Positions 16,894 through 24,510 of a DNA stretch of 64,000 nucleotides are shown piece after piece. A program made the translations under genes and the position numbers. Under the pieces are notes generated by a model. It searched no databases. It was not told where the DNA came from and saw only the letters and a program-made list of their open reading frames with translations. Source of the DNA: Vibrio sp. YMD68 (GTDB lineage Bacteria > Pseudomonadota > Gammaproteobacteria > Enterobacterales > Vibrionaceae); NCBI RefSeq assembly GCF_029958905.1, contig NZ_CP124614.1:3100001-3164000 (forward strand), written 5' to 3'. Position 1 is the first letter of the stretch, and each line of letters starts with the position of its first letter.

Positions 16894-17514
16894 AGTGTAT
16901 TTCCTTTATTTATTTACTGAGTTGACGACGTGTTAATGCATAACGTATGCCAAAATTAGATTTCAATATAATCAACAACTTACAGGAGGGCTTGGTTTGC
17001 TGGGCAACTTCTTGCTCGATTCGGGCAACTTCTTGCTCAGGCTGGGCAACTTCTTGCTCGCAAGGCTCGTCGCTCACTATGTGATATGAGTGTGGATGTC
17101 TATCTTGTATCATCGCGGCCTCTGATGCTCATTGCGCTGAGTGGTTGTATGGCGACGTTCAACTCAGTCATAAAGCCCACTTGATTATCTCGGACAAGAT
17201 CATGGTGCTCTTGAGGAAATGCAGTTAATGTTTCACGTTCCGATAACGTAAAGAGGGTTTTGCGTGGCAATCTTATTTCCTCTGGTAGTGACGTTAAAAA
17301 GGGCACACACTTAGCTAACCAGATAAATGATTCAAATAAAACAGGTGCTGACAAACCAGTTTCCGAGGTGTGAAGTGCGACAGAATTGCTTACATCAATG
17401 TAATGTGAGGGTTGAAGGAGTGTTGCGCAAATTTACCGAAAAGTTCATTCTCTCGTCTAAGGGGAGCATTTCAGCGAAACGTCTAAAGTGGGCTCTCCAC
17501 CCTTACTCGGAAAA
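16894..17514. other. Upstream region of hcp with decayed coding remnants
   Basis: This 620-base stretch has no convincing intact gene. It holds two overlapping weak frames on the minus strand (16910-17113, 17100-17354) and, on plus, a frame ending at about 17374 whose last 35 residues (ending DKPVSEV) look coding-like but have no start. It also holds a segment at 17458-17505 related to one at 32986-33034. It is best read as hcp regulatory DNA plus broken sequence. Confidence 0.4.
17002..17059. repeat. Three direct repeats, 21-bp period, upstream of hcp
   Basis: GGGCAACTTCTTGCTC occurs exactly at 17002-17017, 17023-17038 and 17044-17059. The 21-base period equals two helical turns and also encodes a seven-residue repeat (EQEVAQx) on the minus strand. 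The repeats lie 109-166 bases before the hcp start. They may be stacked regulator sites or a coding remnant. Confidence 0.7.
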
Positions 17515-17658
17515 TTAAACTCCTAGAGCTTTTAGTGGTAATACCGATCTCGAGGGGATGGGCGTAACCGAAGGGGCGTTACACAATGAAAGAGCAAACT
17601 CACCTGTATCCGCTACCACTGTCGTAAATTTGCGTAGTTGTTCTAGTTTGTTGGTCAT
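17515..17658 (-). pseudogene. talB: Transaldolase 5' stub (talB remnant), fused to unrelated sequence
   Basis: From ATG 17658 the first 20 residues, MTNKLEQLRKFTTVVADTGE, match the start of transaldolase B. After Glu20 the frame goes into unrelated sequence and stops 27 codons later. Transaldolase is normally about 316 aa, so only 6 percent remains and it cannot work. The break is at about 17598. The stub lies downstream of the ascorbate-type PTS operon terminator with a hairpin (TTTGAGC/GCTCAAA, about 17682-17704) before it. A talB gene near PTS and transketolase genes would make sense for pentose metabolism; this copy was cut when the DNA on its left was exchanged. Confidence 0.8.
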
Positions 17659-17753
17659 CGTTCGCTTCACTTATTCTTGTTATTTGAGCTTCATGGAGGC
17701 TCAAATTATTTAGATTTGGGTTCAATATTTAGCCAAATGTTGAAATTTAGGGC

Positions 17754-17780
17754 TAAAAAAAGCCCTCGGAGCCGAGGGCT
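17754..17780 (-). terminator. Terminator of the PTS operon
   Basis: AGCCCTCGG and CCGAGGGCT form 9-bp perfect arms around AG. On the minus strand they are followed by seven T. It lies 29 bases after the EIIA stop. Confidence 0.9.
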
Positions 17781-17808
17781 TTGCTACCTACGGGGGAAGT
17801 AGCTTGGG

Positions 17809-18246
17809 CTAGTATTTTTCGAGGATTGCTCGAATATCCGATTCAGTTTCTGCTGCGATGATTGCATCAATGTCGTCATCGTTTTGGAACAGTTCAGACA
17901 AGGCAACAATCGTTTGAATGTGGCTATCTGAGTCCATTGCTGCCAGCGTTACTGAGAAGAATACGTCACCGTTGTCTTCTGACTCTAAATCAACACCGTT
18001 CTTGAACACTGTGATTTGCAGAGCCGCTTCGTTAACCCCATCTTCTGGGCGAGCATGTGGCATTGCGATTTTTGGTGCTAGCACGTAGTAAGCGCCAATT
18101 TCGTTATGCTTTGCTTTAATAGCGTCTAAGTAAGACGTTTCAACTTTACCTTGTTCAATCAGCTTAGAGCATGTGATGTCTAGAGCATCGTTTACTGAAA
18201 GATTTTTGTCATTTGCGATAACGATGTTATCGCCAATTAGATTCAT
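17809..18246 (-). CDS. PTS EIIA component, fructose/mannitol-type domain (ascorbate-like system)
   Basis: 145 aa from ATG 18246, 5 bases after the EIIC stop; a TTG-initiated longer frame opens at 18267 inside EIIC and is less likely. The phospho-accepting histidine is H64 in the family motif MPHARPEDG. EIIA takes phosphate from HPr and passes it to the EIIB cysteine. Last gene of the EIIB-EIIC-EIIA operon; followed by a strong terminator. Paralogous to the EIIA at 33489 (MPHARPEAG), but the partner EIIC genes are of different families. Substrate uncertain: ascorbate-type systems also carry other sugar acids or sugars. Confidence 0.9.
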   Translation of the reverse strand: MNLIGDNIVIANDKNLSVNDALDITCSKLIEQGKVETSYLDAIKAKHNEIGAYYVLAPKIAMPHARPEDGVNEAALQITVFKNGVDLESEDNGDVFFSVTLAAMDSDSHIQTIVALSELFQNDDDIDAIIAAETESDIRAILEKY

Positions 18247-18251
18247 AATAC

Positions 18252-19508
18252 TCACGATACAATCCAACCTAGAATTAGACCAACAACACCGAAGTCAAAG
18301 TCAGCAAACGTTGTTGCTTCAAGACCAAGACCACCTAGTACAGGAAGAAGAAGCATTGGTAGGAACGAGATACACAGACCTTGTACGAAAGCACCAAGTA
18401 CTGCACCACGTAGACCACCCATTGCGTTACCGTATACGCCTGCCGCACCACCTACGAAGAAGTGAGGAACTACGCCAGCTACGATGATTGTCCAATCGAA
18501 CATACCTTGAATACCCATTGCAACTAGACCTGCTGCGAATGAAGAAAGGAAACCGATTAGAACTGCGTTTGGTGCCACAGGGAATACCATTGGACAGTCA
18601 AGAGCAGGACGTGCACCTGGTACTAGCTTGTCAGAAATCCCCTTAAATGCTGGTACGATTTCAGCGATAAGCATCTTCACACCTTGTAGGACGATGTATA
18701 CACCACCTGCAAACGTTAGCGACTGCATGAATGTGAATACTACCCAGTTTTGACCGCCTGATACTGTTTCTACAAAGTCACCACCAGCGATGATAGAAGC
18801 CATCATAAAGAACAGTGCCATTGTGGTTGCTACTGCTACTGGTGTGTCACGCAGGAACATTAGGCTCTTAGGAACATTGATGTCTTCTGTCGATTTAGAT
18901 TTGTCACCGAATTTTTCACCGATGAAACCTGCAACTAGGTAAGAGAATGTTGAGAAGTGACCCATTGCTAGTTGGTCTGTGCCCATTACTTTCTCAGTGT
19001 ACTTCTGAGAGATAGCCGGCATGATAACCATTAGTGAACCAACGATCACTGAGCCAATTGCTACAAGTGCAGTACCAGTGATGTTGGCTGTCGACAGGAT
19101 GACCGCCACTAGCATAGACATGAACATAGTGTGGTGGCCCGTTAAGAAAATGAACTTAAGCGGAGTAATACGAGCCAGTACGATGTTCACAACGAATGAG
19201 AAGAACATGATCAGTGCCATTTCGTAACCGAATACTTCTTGTGCTAGTGCAACAATTGCTTCGTTGTTAGGAATAACACCGCTTACGCCAAACGCTTCGG
19301 TAAACACAACAGAGAAGTGGTTAAGTGCGCCAACCAGTGCACCTGCACCAAAACCTAGGATTAGGAAACCCATTACGGTTTTAATGGTGCCTTTAAGGAT
19401 GGTAGAAATATCTGCTTTTTGTGCAACAAGGCCGATAAATGCAATTAAGCCTACCATGATCGCTGGCTCTTTTAATAAGCCAAGCATAAATTCAAAGAAG
19501 TTAGTCAT
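18252..19508 (-). CDS. PTS EIIC component, UlaA/SgaT ascorbate-type permease
   Basis: 418 aa from ATG 19508 (GGA 8 bases upstream); the frame can be read from TTG 19520. About ten hydrophobic membrane segments, with UlaA-like features: LLKEPAIMVGLIAFIG at the start, FLTGHHTMFMSM near 130, and GARPALDCPMVFPVAPNAVLIGF near 310. It moves the substrate across the inner membrane while EIIB phosphorylates it. It lies between EIIB (112 bases upstream) and EIIA (5 bases downstream). L-ascorbate is the best-known substrate of the family, but the ula catabolic genes (UlaD, E, F, G) are absent here, so the true substrate is open. Confidence 0.9.
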   Translation of the reverse strand: MTNFFEFMLGLLKEPAIMVGLIAFIGLVAQKADISTILKGTIKTVMGFLILGFGAGALVGALNHFSVVFTEAFGVSGVIPNNEAIVALAQEVFGYEMALIMFFSFVVNIVLARITPLKFIFLTGHHTMFMSMLVAVILSTANITGTALVAIGSVIVGSLMVIMPAISQKYTEKVMGTDQLAMGHFSTFSYLVAGFIGEKFGDKSKSTEDINVPKSLMFLRDTPVAVATTMALFFMMASIIAGGDFVETVSGGQNWVVFTFMQSLTFAGGVYIVLQGVKMLIAEIVPAFKGISDKLVPGARPALDCPMVFPVAPNAVLIGFLSSFAAGLVAMGIQGMFDWTIIVAGVVPHFFVGGAAGVYGNAMGGLRGAVLGAFVQGLCISFLPMLLLPVLGGLGLEATTFADFDFGVVGLILGWIVS

Positions 19509-19620
19509 TATTTTTTCCAACTTTATAAATGGATCAGTAAATATAGATTGTAAGAATCTAGTACCATTAAACTATTTTAATGGCATTGGTTTTAATAATT
19601 ATTAAATTAAGAGCTTTCTA

Positions 19621-19890
19621 TTAAGAAAGTTTTTTAAGTTGCTCTTCGATTGAGTTTTTATCGAAGATATTTGCAAGGCTAACGATGTTTTCTTTACCAG
19701 CTTCAGCCAGGTGGTTCGCTACGTCTGTTGCTGCAACCCAGATGTCCGCAGAGCTTGATGCCGCTGACGATAGATCTTCATGATCTACTTCTGCTTCAAG
19801 GCCAATCTTAGCGGCAACTTCTTTAACCGCCATCTCCATCATTAGTGAAGTACCAAGACCGTTACCACATACAACCATAATTTTTTTCAT
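19621..19890 (-). CDS. PTS EIIB component, lactose/ascorbate type
   Basis: 89 aa. Rossmann-like EIIB with the active-site cysteine C8 in VVCGNGLGTSLM, the normal position. It receives phosphate from EIIA and gives it to the sugar held by EIIC. First gene of the operon, preceded by a perfect CRP site at about 120 bases, so the operon should be activated by cAMP-CRP when glucose is absent. The 112-base gap to EIIC contains no clear terminator. Confidence 0.9.
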   Translation of the reverse strand: MKKIMVVCGNGLGTSLMMEMAVKEVAAKIGLEAEVDHEDLSSAASSSADIWVAATDVANHLAEAGKENIVSLANIFDKNSIEEQLKKLS

Positions 19891-20006
19891 AATCTACTTC
19901 TCGCTAGGGTTATTTATTGAGATGCTTTATCTCCGTTGTTGATGAGGGCAATAATAACGAAGAATACAAAAATCAATAGAGACTAATCTCACAAAAGCAC
20001 TTTTAC

Positions 20007-20026
20007 CTTGTGAGCGCTATCACATT
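20007..20026. promoter_or_regulatory. CRP-cAMP binding site upstream of the PTS operon
   Basis: TGTGA-GCGCTA-TCACA at 20009-20024 matches the E. coli-type CRP consensus exactly and is a near-perfect palindrome. Its centre is about 126 bases before the EIIB start. With a class I or II layout the start of transcription would be near 19955-19975, leaving a leader of about 70-85 bases. Confidence 0.85.
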
Positions 20027-20140
20027 AATTTAAGCGAAAAATAAAACTTTGACGCTGATCACGCAAGAATTATTAATTATTTGGAGAGTTATTTAGGAAA
20101 TAAAGAGGAGGGCGAATATATTAAATAGAAAAGGGAGTAT

Positions 20141-20632
20141 TTACTCCCCATAATTTTTAAGTATATTGTTGAGTATTTTATTTACATCTTTTGTTTTCTT
20201 GCTTCTTTTCACCAGGGAATCGAGTGACTTTGGCTTATTTTCAGAATCATCCGATGCTTCATTATGCAATTGTGCGTATGTTTCTTGGAATTTCTTTACT
20301 TTCGCCATCAGCATTCTTATTTCTTCGCCATCTTCACTCTGAAGCACAACAATATTACTTGCTTCAACCTTGATGATGGTTAATTCGCCATGGCTAGATG
20401 ACATGATTTTGCTGCCAACCATTGAAGATTGTGCAGGTACATTGCGGTCAACAACATCACCTCTGCGAAGTTTTGCAGCGGTCGTTGCTCTGATATTGCC
20501 AGTATTCTCAAATGCAACAACTACAGTATGGGTATTGTAATAGTCAATTACTGTTACAAGTCCGTGCTTAGTTGTATCGAAGTTCATCCCCACTTGCATA
20601 TCACGGGGAGCATCCTGTTTTTTAGGTAACAT
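20141..20632 (-). CDS. Unknown protein with two KOW/SH3-like beta segments
   Basis: 163 aa. Residues about 14-63 (VGMNFDTTKHGLVTVIDY ... LRRGDVVDR) have the pattern G-x-VTVxxYxNxxxVxVxFxxTGxxxxxxAxxLRxGxVxD seen in short nucleic-acid-associated segments of phage and HNH/AP2 proteins. Residues about 70-115 (GSKIMSSSHGELTIIKV ... RMLMAKVKKF) may be a second copy. The last 45 residues are Lys, Ser, Asp-rich and probably disordered or DNA-binding (pI-shifting KRSKKTKD). No strong ribosome-binding site is seen before ATG 20632. It lies alone, 250 bases upstream of the PTS unit. Nucleic-acid binding is a guess; the family is not recognised. Confidence 0.55.
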   Translation of the reverse strand: MLPKKQDAPRDMQVGMNFDTTKHGLVTVIDYYNTHTVVVAFENTGNIRATTAAKLRRGDVVDRNVPAQSSMVGSKIMSSSHGELTIIKVEASNIVVLQSEDGEEIRMLMAKVKKFQETYAQLHNEASDDSENKPKSLDSLVKRSKKTKDVNKILNNILKNYGE

Positions 20633-21050
20633 TTTACTACAGTGTTTGCCTTAAATTGAGTAACTACCGCAATTATACACAGTAGGTTGTAACATAGAAA
20701 TCTTTGTCAGAAATGAACTCAGTCGTTGTAATCGAGAGATTGTAGCACCCTACAATTTAGCCTAATGCAAGCTTCCGTATTTGTAAAAATTTTTTGTAGG
20801 GATAAACGTGTGTCTGTAAAGCTTTTAGGCAATTATAAGGCGTTATTGATACTTTTAACTAAAACGTTTTGGGGCATTTTCGATTTAGAAAATGCCAACT
20901 GTAACGTTTTGGACAAAACAGTGTTACAAGTGTTCATAATACGAAAAAAATCGGATAATCTCAGCTAATACAAATTCATTGGTTAACTTGCATACAGTGA
21001 GACGAATTCACTAACCTCATATCGCTAAAAAAGGTTGTAGACGCGTGTTG
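20633..21050. other. Structured non-coding gap
   Basis: No believable gene. It holds ATTGTAG/CTACAAT arms at about 20739-20757, a perfect hairpin GGCATTTTC/GAAAATGCC at 20873-20896 flanked on both sides by AACGTTTTGG, and TGTAAC/GTTACA arms at about 20900-20930. The clustering of foldable elements suggests a regulatory RNA or an old element end; see findings. Confidence 0.4.
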
Positions 21051-21180
21051 GGGCTTTGTTGCTTAATTCAGTGAGAAGGCATTATAGCCCCATGTTAGTC
21101 AATTCTTAAACAACACACTGAGTTTCAGGCATACCAAGCCCTGTAAGTTTGTTCAGTGCTTTGATCATGGCGTAAGTCTC
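21051..21180 (-). mobile_element. IS5-family insertion sequence, 3' remnant
   Basis: On the minus strand, 21180-21106 encodes 24 residues plus stop, E-T-Y-A-M-I-K-A-L-N-K-L-T-G-L-G-M-P-E-T and QCVV, which I recognise as the end of a transposase widespread in Vibrio (IS5 family, IS903-like). Beyond it, at 21051, GGGCTTTGTTGC looks like the IS terminal inverted repeat (IS903-type ends begin GGCTTTGTTG). The rest of the IS is gone; it joins kdgK directly at about 21179. Confidence 0.8.
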
Positions 21181-21496
21181 GCCAATACAAGAAGGTTCTT
21201 TCACCATGCACGTCGAGCTGAATCATGTACAGACCCGGTGAACGCTTGGTATCGATAAGAACTAAGCTGGTATCAACGCCCTCTTGCTTCCAGCGAGCCG
21301 CCATTTCTTGGCTAAGAGCTTCACTTCCCATAGCCGTGACATACTTCACCGACAGTTCAGAGGTTGAGTGTCGCTGACTTCAGCATAGATAAATCGCGGC
21401 GTTTAAGGTGTCTCCACCGAACGTCTGCTGCATCTCCCCAAACGGTTTTCCGTTCAGTTCAATCATGCATTCCCCAATGATGGCAATTGTCCTCAT
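21178..21496 (-). pseudogene. kdgK: 2-dehydro-3-deoxygluconokinase remnant (kdgK)
   Basis: From ATG 21496 (MRTIAIIGECMIELNG ... GGDTLNAAIYL) the sequence follows the PfkB-family KDG kinase start. A TGA then interrupts at about 21382, within a stretch of shifted frame, and homology resumes with SVKYVTAMGSEALSQ through GLYMIQLDVHGERTFLYW. At the tryptophan-arginine after that, the gene breaks into the IS5 remnant. About a third of the normal 310 aa is left, and the ATP-binding C-terminal part is missing. It follows EIIBC at 70 bases in the same direction, so it was probably the second gene of that operon. KDG phosphorylation from this locus is lost. Confidence 0.85.
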
Positions 21497-21565
21497 CGCA
21501 CTATTTCTTTAAGCAAGTCATGCCTGCCAACCTAAGCTGAACAGGCCTGATGTTTTATTGAAGGA

Positions 21566-22996
21566 TTATTTGTTGTCTAAGCGAACAAACATCATGGTCA
21601 GGATAAATGACAGAGTAAACACACCAATCACACCCATCACAGCTTGAACAAAGTTCTGTGTACCGCTCGCTAAGTACGCAGGAAGACTGAATACTGACGA
21701 TAGAATGTAACTTGTTAGGTGCGTATCGATAGTTACTGAGATAGCGCCCATAATACCGGTAGCCAAGCTCGCCATGAACAGCGCTTTGGTGTATTTAGTC
21801 AGCGTACCGAACAGTGCTGGCTCAGTAATACCTAGAATCGCTGTCACGCCAGAACCTACCGTCATTGAAGACTGCTCTTTAGACACACTGTTACGCTGCT
21901 TGTACCAAATCGCCATCGTTGCACCTGCAATTGCTAGGTTACCCAGACACATGATTGGCATTAACAGGTCTTTTCCGTAAAGCGCAAAGTTATTTAGGCT
22001 GATTGGCGTCATGCTGTGGTGAATACCAAACACAATCGTAATTGGACGAGTTAAGCCGAACACAAAACCAGTCAAAGTTGGTGAGATTTCTAGTAGAGAG
22101 CTAACCACCCAGCCAGCACCATTACTTACCCACATGCCAGCAGGCGCAACCAGTGAAAGGACAACAGTTGATGTGACGGTAAAGGCTAGCAGTGGCGTAA
22201 ATACCGGTTTAGCTGAGCTCGGAACCAGCTTATCCACCATCGGAGTGATCTTAGATAGCACCCAGACCGCAAGGATCGCTGGCACAATCGCTCCACCGTA
22301 GTTCATTAGCTCAATCGGCACCACTCCAAACACGTTAAGCTCGGGTTTGCTGCCTGCATCAGACAGTAAGGCAGCCTTTTCTACTAGCTTTGGAGACATC
22401 ATTGCCGCTGCAACCGCCAATGCAATGTACTCATTCACTTTGAACACTTTGGCTGCTGAGAACGAAACCAGCATAGGCAAAAAGAAGAACACAGCCACAG
22501 AGATAGAGCGATAGAAGAACACGGTATCGGAAGATTCCGAAATCACATTGGTCGCAATAAGCCCTGATAATAGGCCCATCAACATACCTGCACCGGCAAT
22601 GGCAGGAACGACCGGACCAAAGATGCCCGCGACGATACGCATTGCGTTTTGGAACAGTTTACCTTTTTCTTGTTCAATCTCTGCGTCTTCTGGCGCTGCA
22701 CTTGCACCGGATAGCGCTAGGTACCATTTCTCGACTTCAACGCCGATGATCACCTGAGTTTGACCTTGTGCGAGAACCACACCTTTCACGCCTTGAATGG
22801 CTTCGAGTTTTTCTTTATTCGCTTTTGACTCATCGACCAATTTAAAACGCAGTCGAGTCATACAGTGAATGATGTTTGCGATGTTTTCGTTACCGCCAAG
22901 GGCTGCAACCAATTCTTGTAATTTCATGCTAAAGCTGTCTGCTTTCCCTGGCGCATTATCGCCTATAGCCATGTTAGTTTCTGTCAATTGCATCAT
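21566..22996 (-). CDS. PTS EIIBC component, glucoside/sucrose family
   Basis: 476 aa with the EIIB domain first (about 24-105; active cysteine C45 in IIHCMTRLRF) and then an EIIC domain of about ten membrane segments (115-470; motif GITEPALFG at about 400). ATG 22996 has AGGA 5 bases upstream. No EIIA domain is fused; EIIA-Glc could serve. It is divergent from the ManD-like gene and upstream of the kdgK remnant, which suggests uptake of a sugar or glycoside leading to a sugar acid and 2-keto-3-deoxygluconate. That substrate link is inference from neighbours. Confidence 0.9.
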   Translation of the reverse strand: MMQLTETNMAIGDNAPGKADSFSMKLQELVAALGGNENIANIIHCMTRLRFKLVDESKANKEKLEAIQGVKGVVLAQGQTQVIIGVEVEKWYLALSGASAAPEDAEIEQEKGKLFQNAMRIVAGIFGPVVPAIAGAGMLMGLLSGLIATNVISESSDTVFFYRSISVAVFFFLPMLVSFSAAKVFKVNEYIALAVAAAMMSPKLVEKAALLSDAGSKPELNVFGVVPIELMNYGGAIVPAILAVWVLSKITPMVDKLVPSSAKPVFTPLLAFTVTSTVVLSLVAPAGMWVSNGAGWVVSSLLEISPTLTGFVFGLTRPITIVFGIHHSMTPISLNNFALYGKDLLMPIMCLGNLAIAGATMAIWYKQRNSVSKEQSSMTVGSGVTAILGITEPALFGTLTKYTKALFMASLATGIMGAISVTIDTHLTSYILSSVFSLPAYLASGTQNFVQAVMGVIGVFTLSFILTMMFVRLDNK

Positions 22997-23130
22997 ACAT
23001 TCCTATGTGTTGGTCTGCTCATTTATTGCGATAATCTTAGCGATTGAGCGTTTTTATCCAATCGACAAAACAGTGATAAAACTCACATTAAAACAGCTAA
23101 AAAATTAATTTTGGCCGTTTTTTAGCAATT

Positions 23131-23169
23131 GGTTCGTTTTTTTATCCTAATTCGAAACAGGATCGAACC
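23131..23169. promoter_or_regulatory. Nested inverted repeat in the divergent promoter region
   Basis: GGTTCG...CGAACC (23131-23136, 23164-23169) encloses ATCCT...AGGAT (23144-23148, 23159-23163). A TATAAT at 23183-23188 lies 70 bases before the ManD-like start. This could be the operator of the GntR regulator at 24494. The spacing is wider than usual for GntR sites, so this is tentative. Confidence 0.4.
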
Positions 23170-23257
23170 ACTTAATTTTTAGTATAATTTACCACTTGAA
23201 ATCTGCATTTTTTCACGCTTATATAAAATAAATCCTGTTGACCGAGCTAGTTTTAAA

Positions 23258-24457
23258 GTGAATAAAAATATCATTTCAAATATTGAGTGTGTGATAACCA
23301 AACCTGACCGACACAACCTGATTACCGTTATTGTGGAAACGGAATCAGGGATGAAAGGTTTTGGTTGTGCGACTTTCCAGCAACGACCATTGGCGGTAAA
23401 AGCAATGGTTGATGAATATCTCAAACCGTTATTAATTGGTAAAGACGCTAATAATATTGAAGACCTATGGCAAATGATGATGGTTAACGCTTATTGGCGT
23501 AATGGACCAGTAATCAATAATGCTATTTCAGGCGTTGATATGGCGCTGTGGGATATTAAAGCGAAATTAGCCAACATGCCGCTGCATCAATTATTTGGTG
23601 GTAAAGCTCGTGATGCTATTCAGGTCTATACCCATGCAACAAGCGATACAATGGAAGGGCTGTATGAGCAGGTTGAAAAATACCTAGCGCAGGGCTACAA
23701 ACATATTCGCTGCCAGTTAGGTTTTTATGGTGGTGTGCTAGAAAATATCCACACGGCAAATAACCCAACCGAAGGGTCTTACTACGACCAAGACCAGTAT
23801 ATGGAAAACACGGTTGAGATGTTCAAATGCTTGCGTGAAAAGTATGGAAATCAATTCCACATTCTTCACGATGTCCATGAACGCCTGTTCCCAAATCAAG
23901 CAATTCAATTTGCCAAACGAGTAGAACAGTACACGCCATATTTTATTGAAGATATATTGCCACCAAACCAAACTGAGTGGCTGGATAATCTTCGCAGTCA
24001 AACCAGTGTTTCGCTAGCGTTAGGGGAGTTATTTAACAACCCTGAAGAGTGGAAACAACTGATCATTAATCGCCGTATCGACTTCATTCGATGCCATGTA
24101 TCTCAGATTGGGGGGATTACTCCGGCATTGAAACTGGGTCACCTATGCCAAAGCTTTGGAGTGCGCATTGCATGGCACTGCCCACCAGATATGACACCAA
24201 TTGGCGCAGCAGTGAATACTCACTTAAACGTGCACCTGCATAACGCTGCGATTCAAGAGCACGTTGAATATAATGCTAATACACAAGCGGTATTCCCTAA
24301 TGCTGCCGAGCCTATTAATGGTTATTTGTACGCATCAGAGCTGCCGGGGAACGGGGTTGAAATGAACCAAGAGGCTGCACAAGACTTCCCTGTCACTTAT
24401 CGCCCACATGAGTGGACTCAGAGCCGACTGCCTGATGGTACTATTCATACGCCATAA
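23258..24457 (+). CDS. Enolase-superfamily sugar-acid dehydratase, D-mannonate dehydratase/RspA-like
   Basis: 399 aa, starting at GTG 23258; no ATG lies upstream in frame and the N-terminus lines up with the family. Metal ligands are visible as D205 and H207 (HDVHE), E231 (FIED) and E257 (LGELF). R278 (FIRCH) and H307 (AWHCPPD) fit the mannonate/gluconate dehydratase group. The capping domain has [16 protein letters not shown]. The expected reaction is loss of water from D-mannonate or D-gluconate to give 2-keto-3-deoxygluconate, next to a dead KDG kinase gene. Many RspA-type members have weak activity. Divergent from EIIBC and convergent with gntR. Confidence 0.85.
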   Translation: MNKNIISNIECVITKPDRHNLITVIVETESGMKGFGCATFQQRPLAVKAMVDEYLKPLLIGKDANNIEDLWQMMMVNAYWRNGPVINNAISGVDMALWDIKAKLANMPLHQLFGGKARDAIQVYTHATSDTMEGLYEQVEKYLAQGYKHIRCQLGFYGGVLENIHTANNPTEGSYYDQDQYMENTVEMFKCLREKYGNQFHILHDVHERLFPNQAIQFAKRVEQYTPYFIEDILPPNQTEWLDNLRSQTSVSLALGELFNNPEEWKQLIINRRIDFIRCHVSQIGGITPALKLGHLCQSFGVRIAWHCPPDMTPIGAAVNTHLNVHLHNAAIQEHVEYNANTQAVFPNAAEPINGYLYASELPGNGVEMNQEAAQDFPVTYRPHEWTQSRLPDGTIHTP

Positions 24458-24483
24458 CGATCGACCCACTCTACCTAAATAGA

Positions 24484-24510
24484 AAAACGACCGCTAATCG
24501 CGGTCGTTTT
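24484..24510. terminator. Bidirectional terminator between convergent genes
   Basis: AAAACGACCGC and GCGGTCGTTTT are 11-bp perfect arms around a TAAT-type loop with A/T tracts on both sides. The minus-strand arm also encodes the last residues (QNDRD) and stop of the GntR gene, so the terminator overlaps coding sequence. Confidence 0.9.

Noticed and set aside
16894..17060. Sigma-54 promoter before hcp
   Set aside because: No GG/GC pair with the right spacing was found; the repeat GAGCAAGAAGTTGCCC is a poor match.
16910..17354. Two overlapping minus-strand frames (67 and 84 codons) as possible small T6SS genes
   Set aside because: The starts are weak or TTG, no ribosome-binding site is seen, and one of them is mainly the 21-bp repeat. 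Kept only as a region note.
20765..20968. Plus-strand frame of 67 codons
   Set aside because: No ribosome-binding site, and it runs through perfect hairpins; more likely non-coding.
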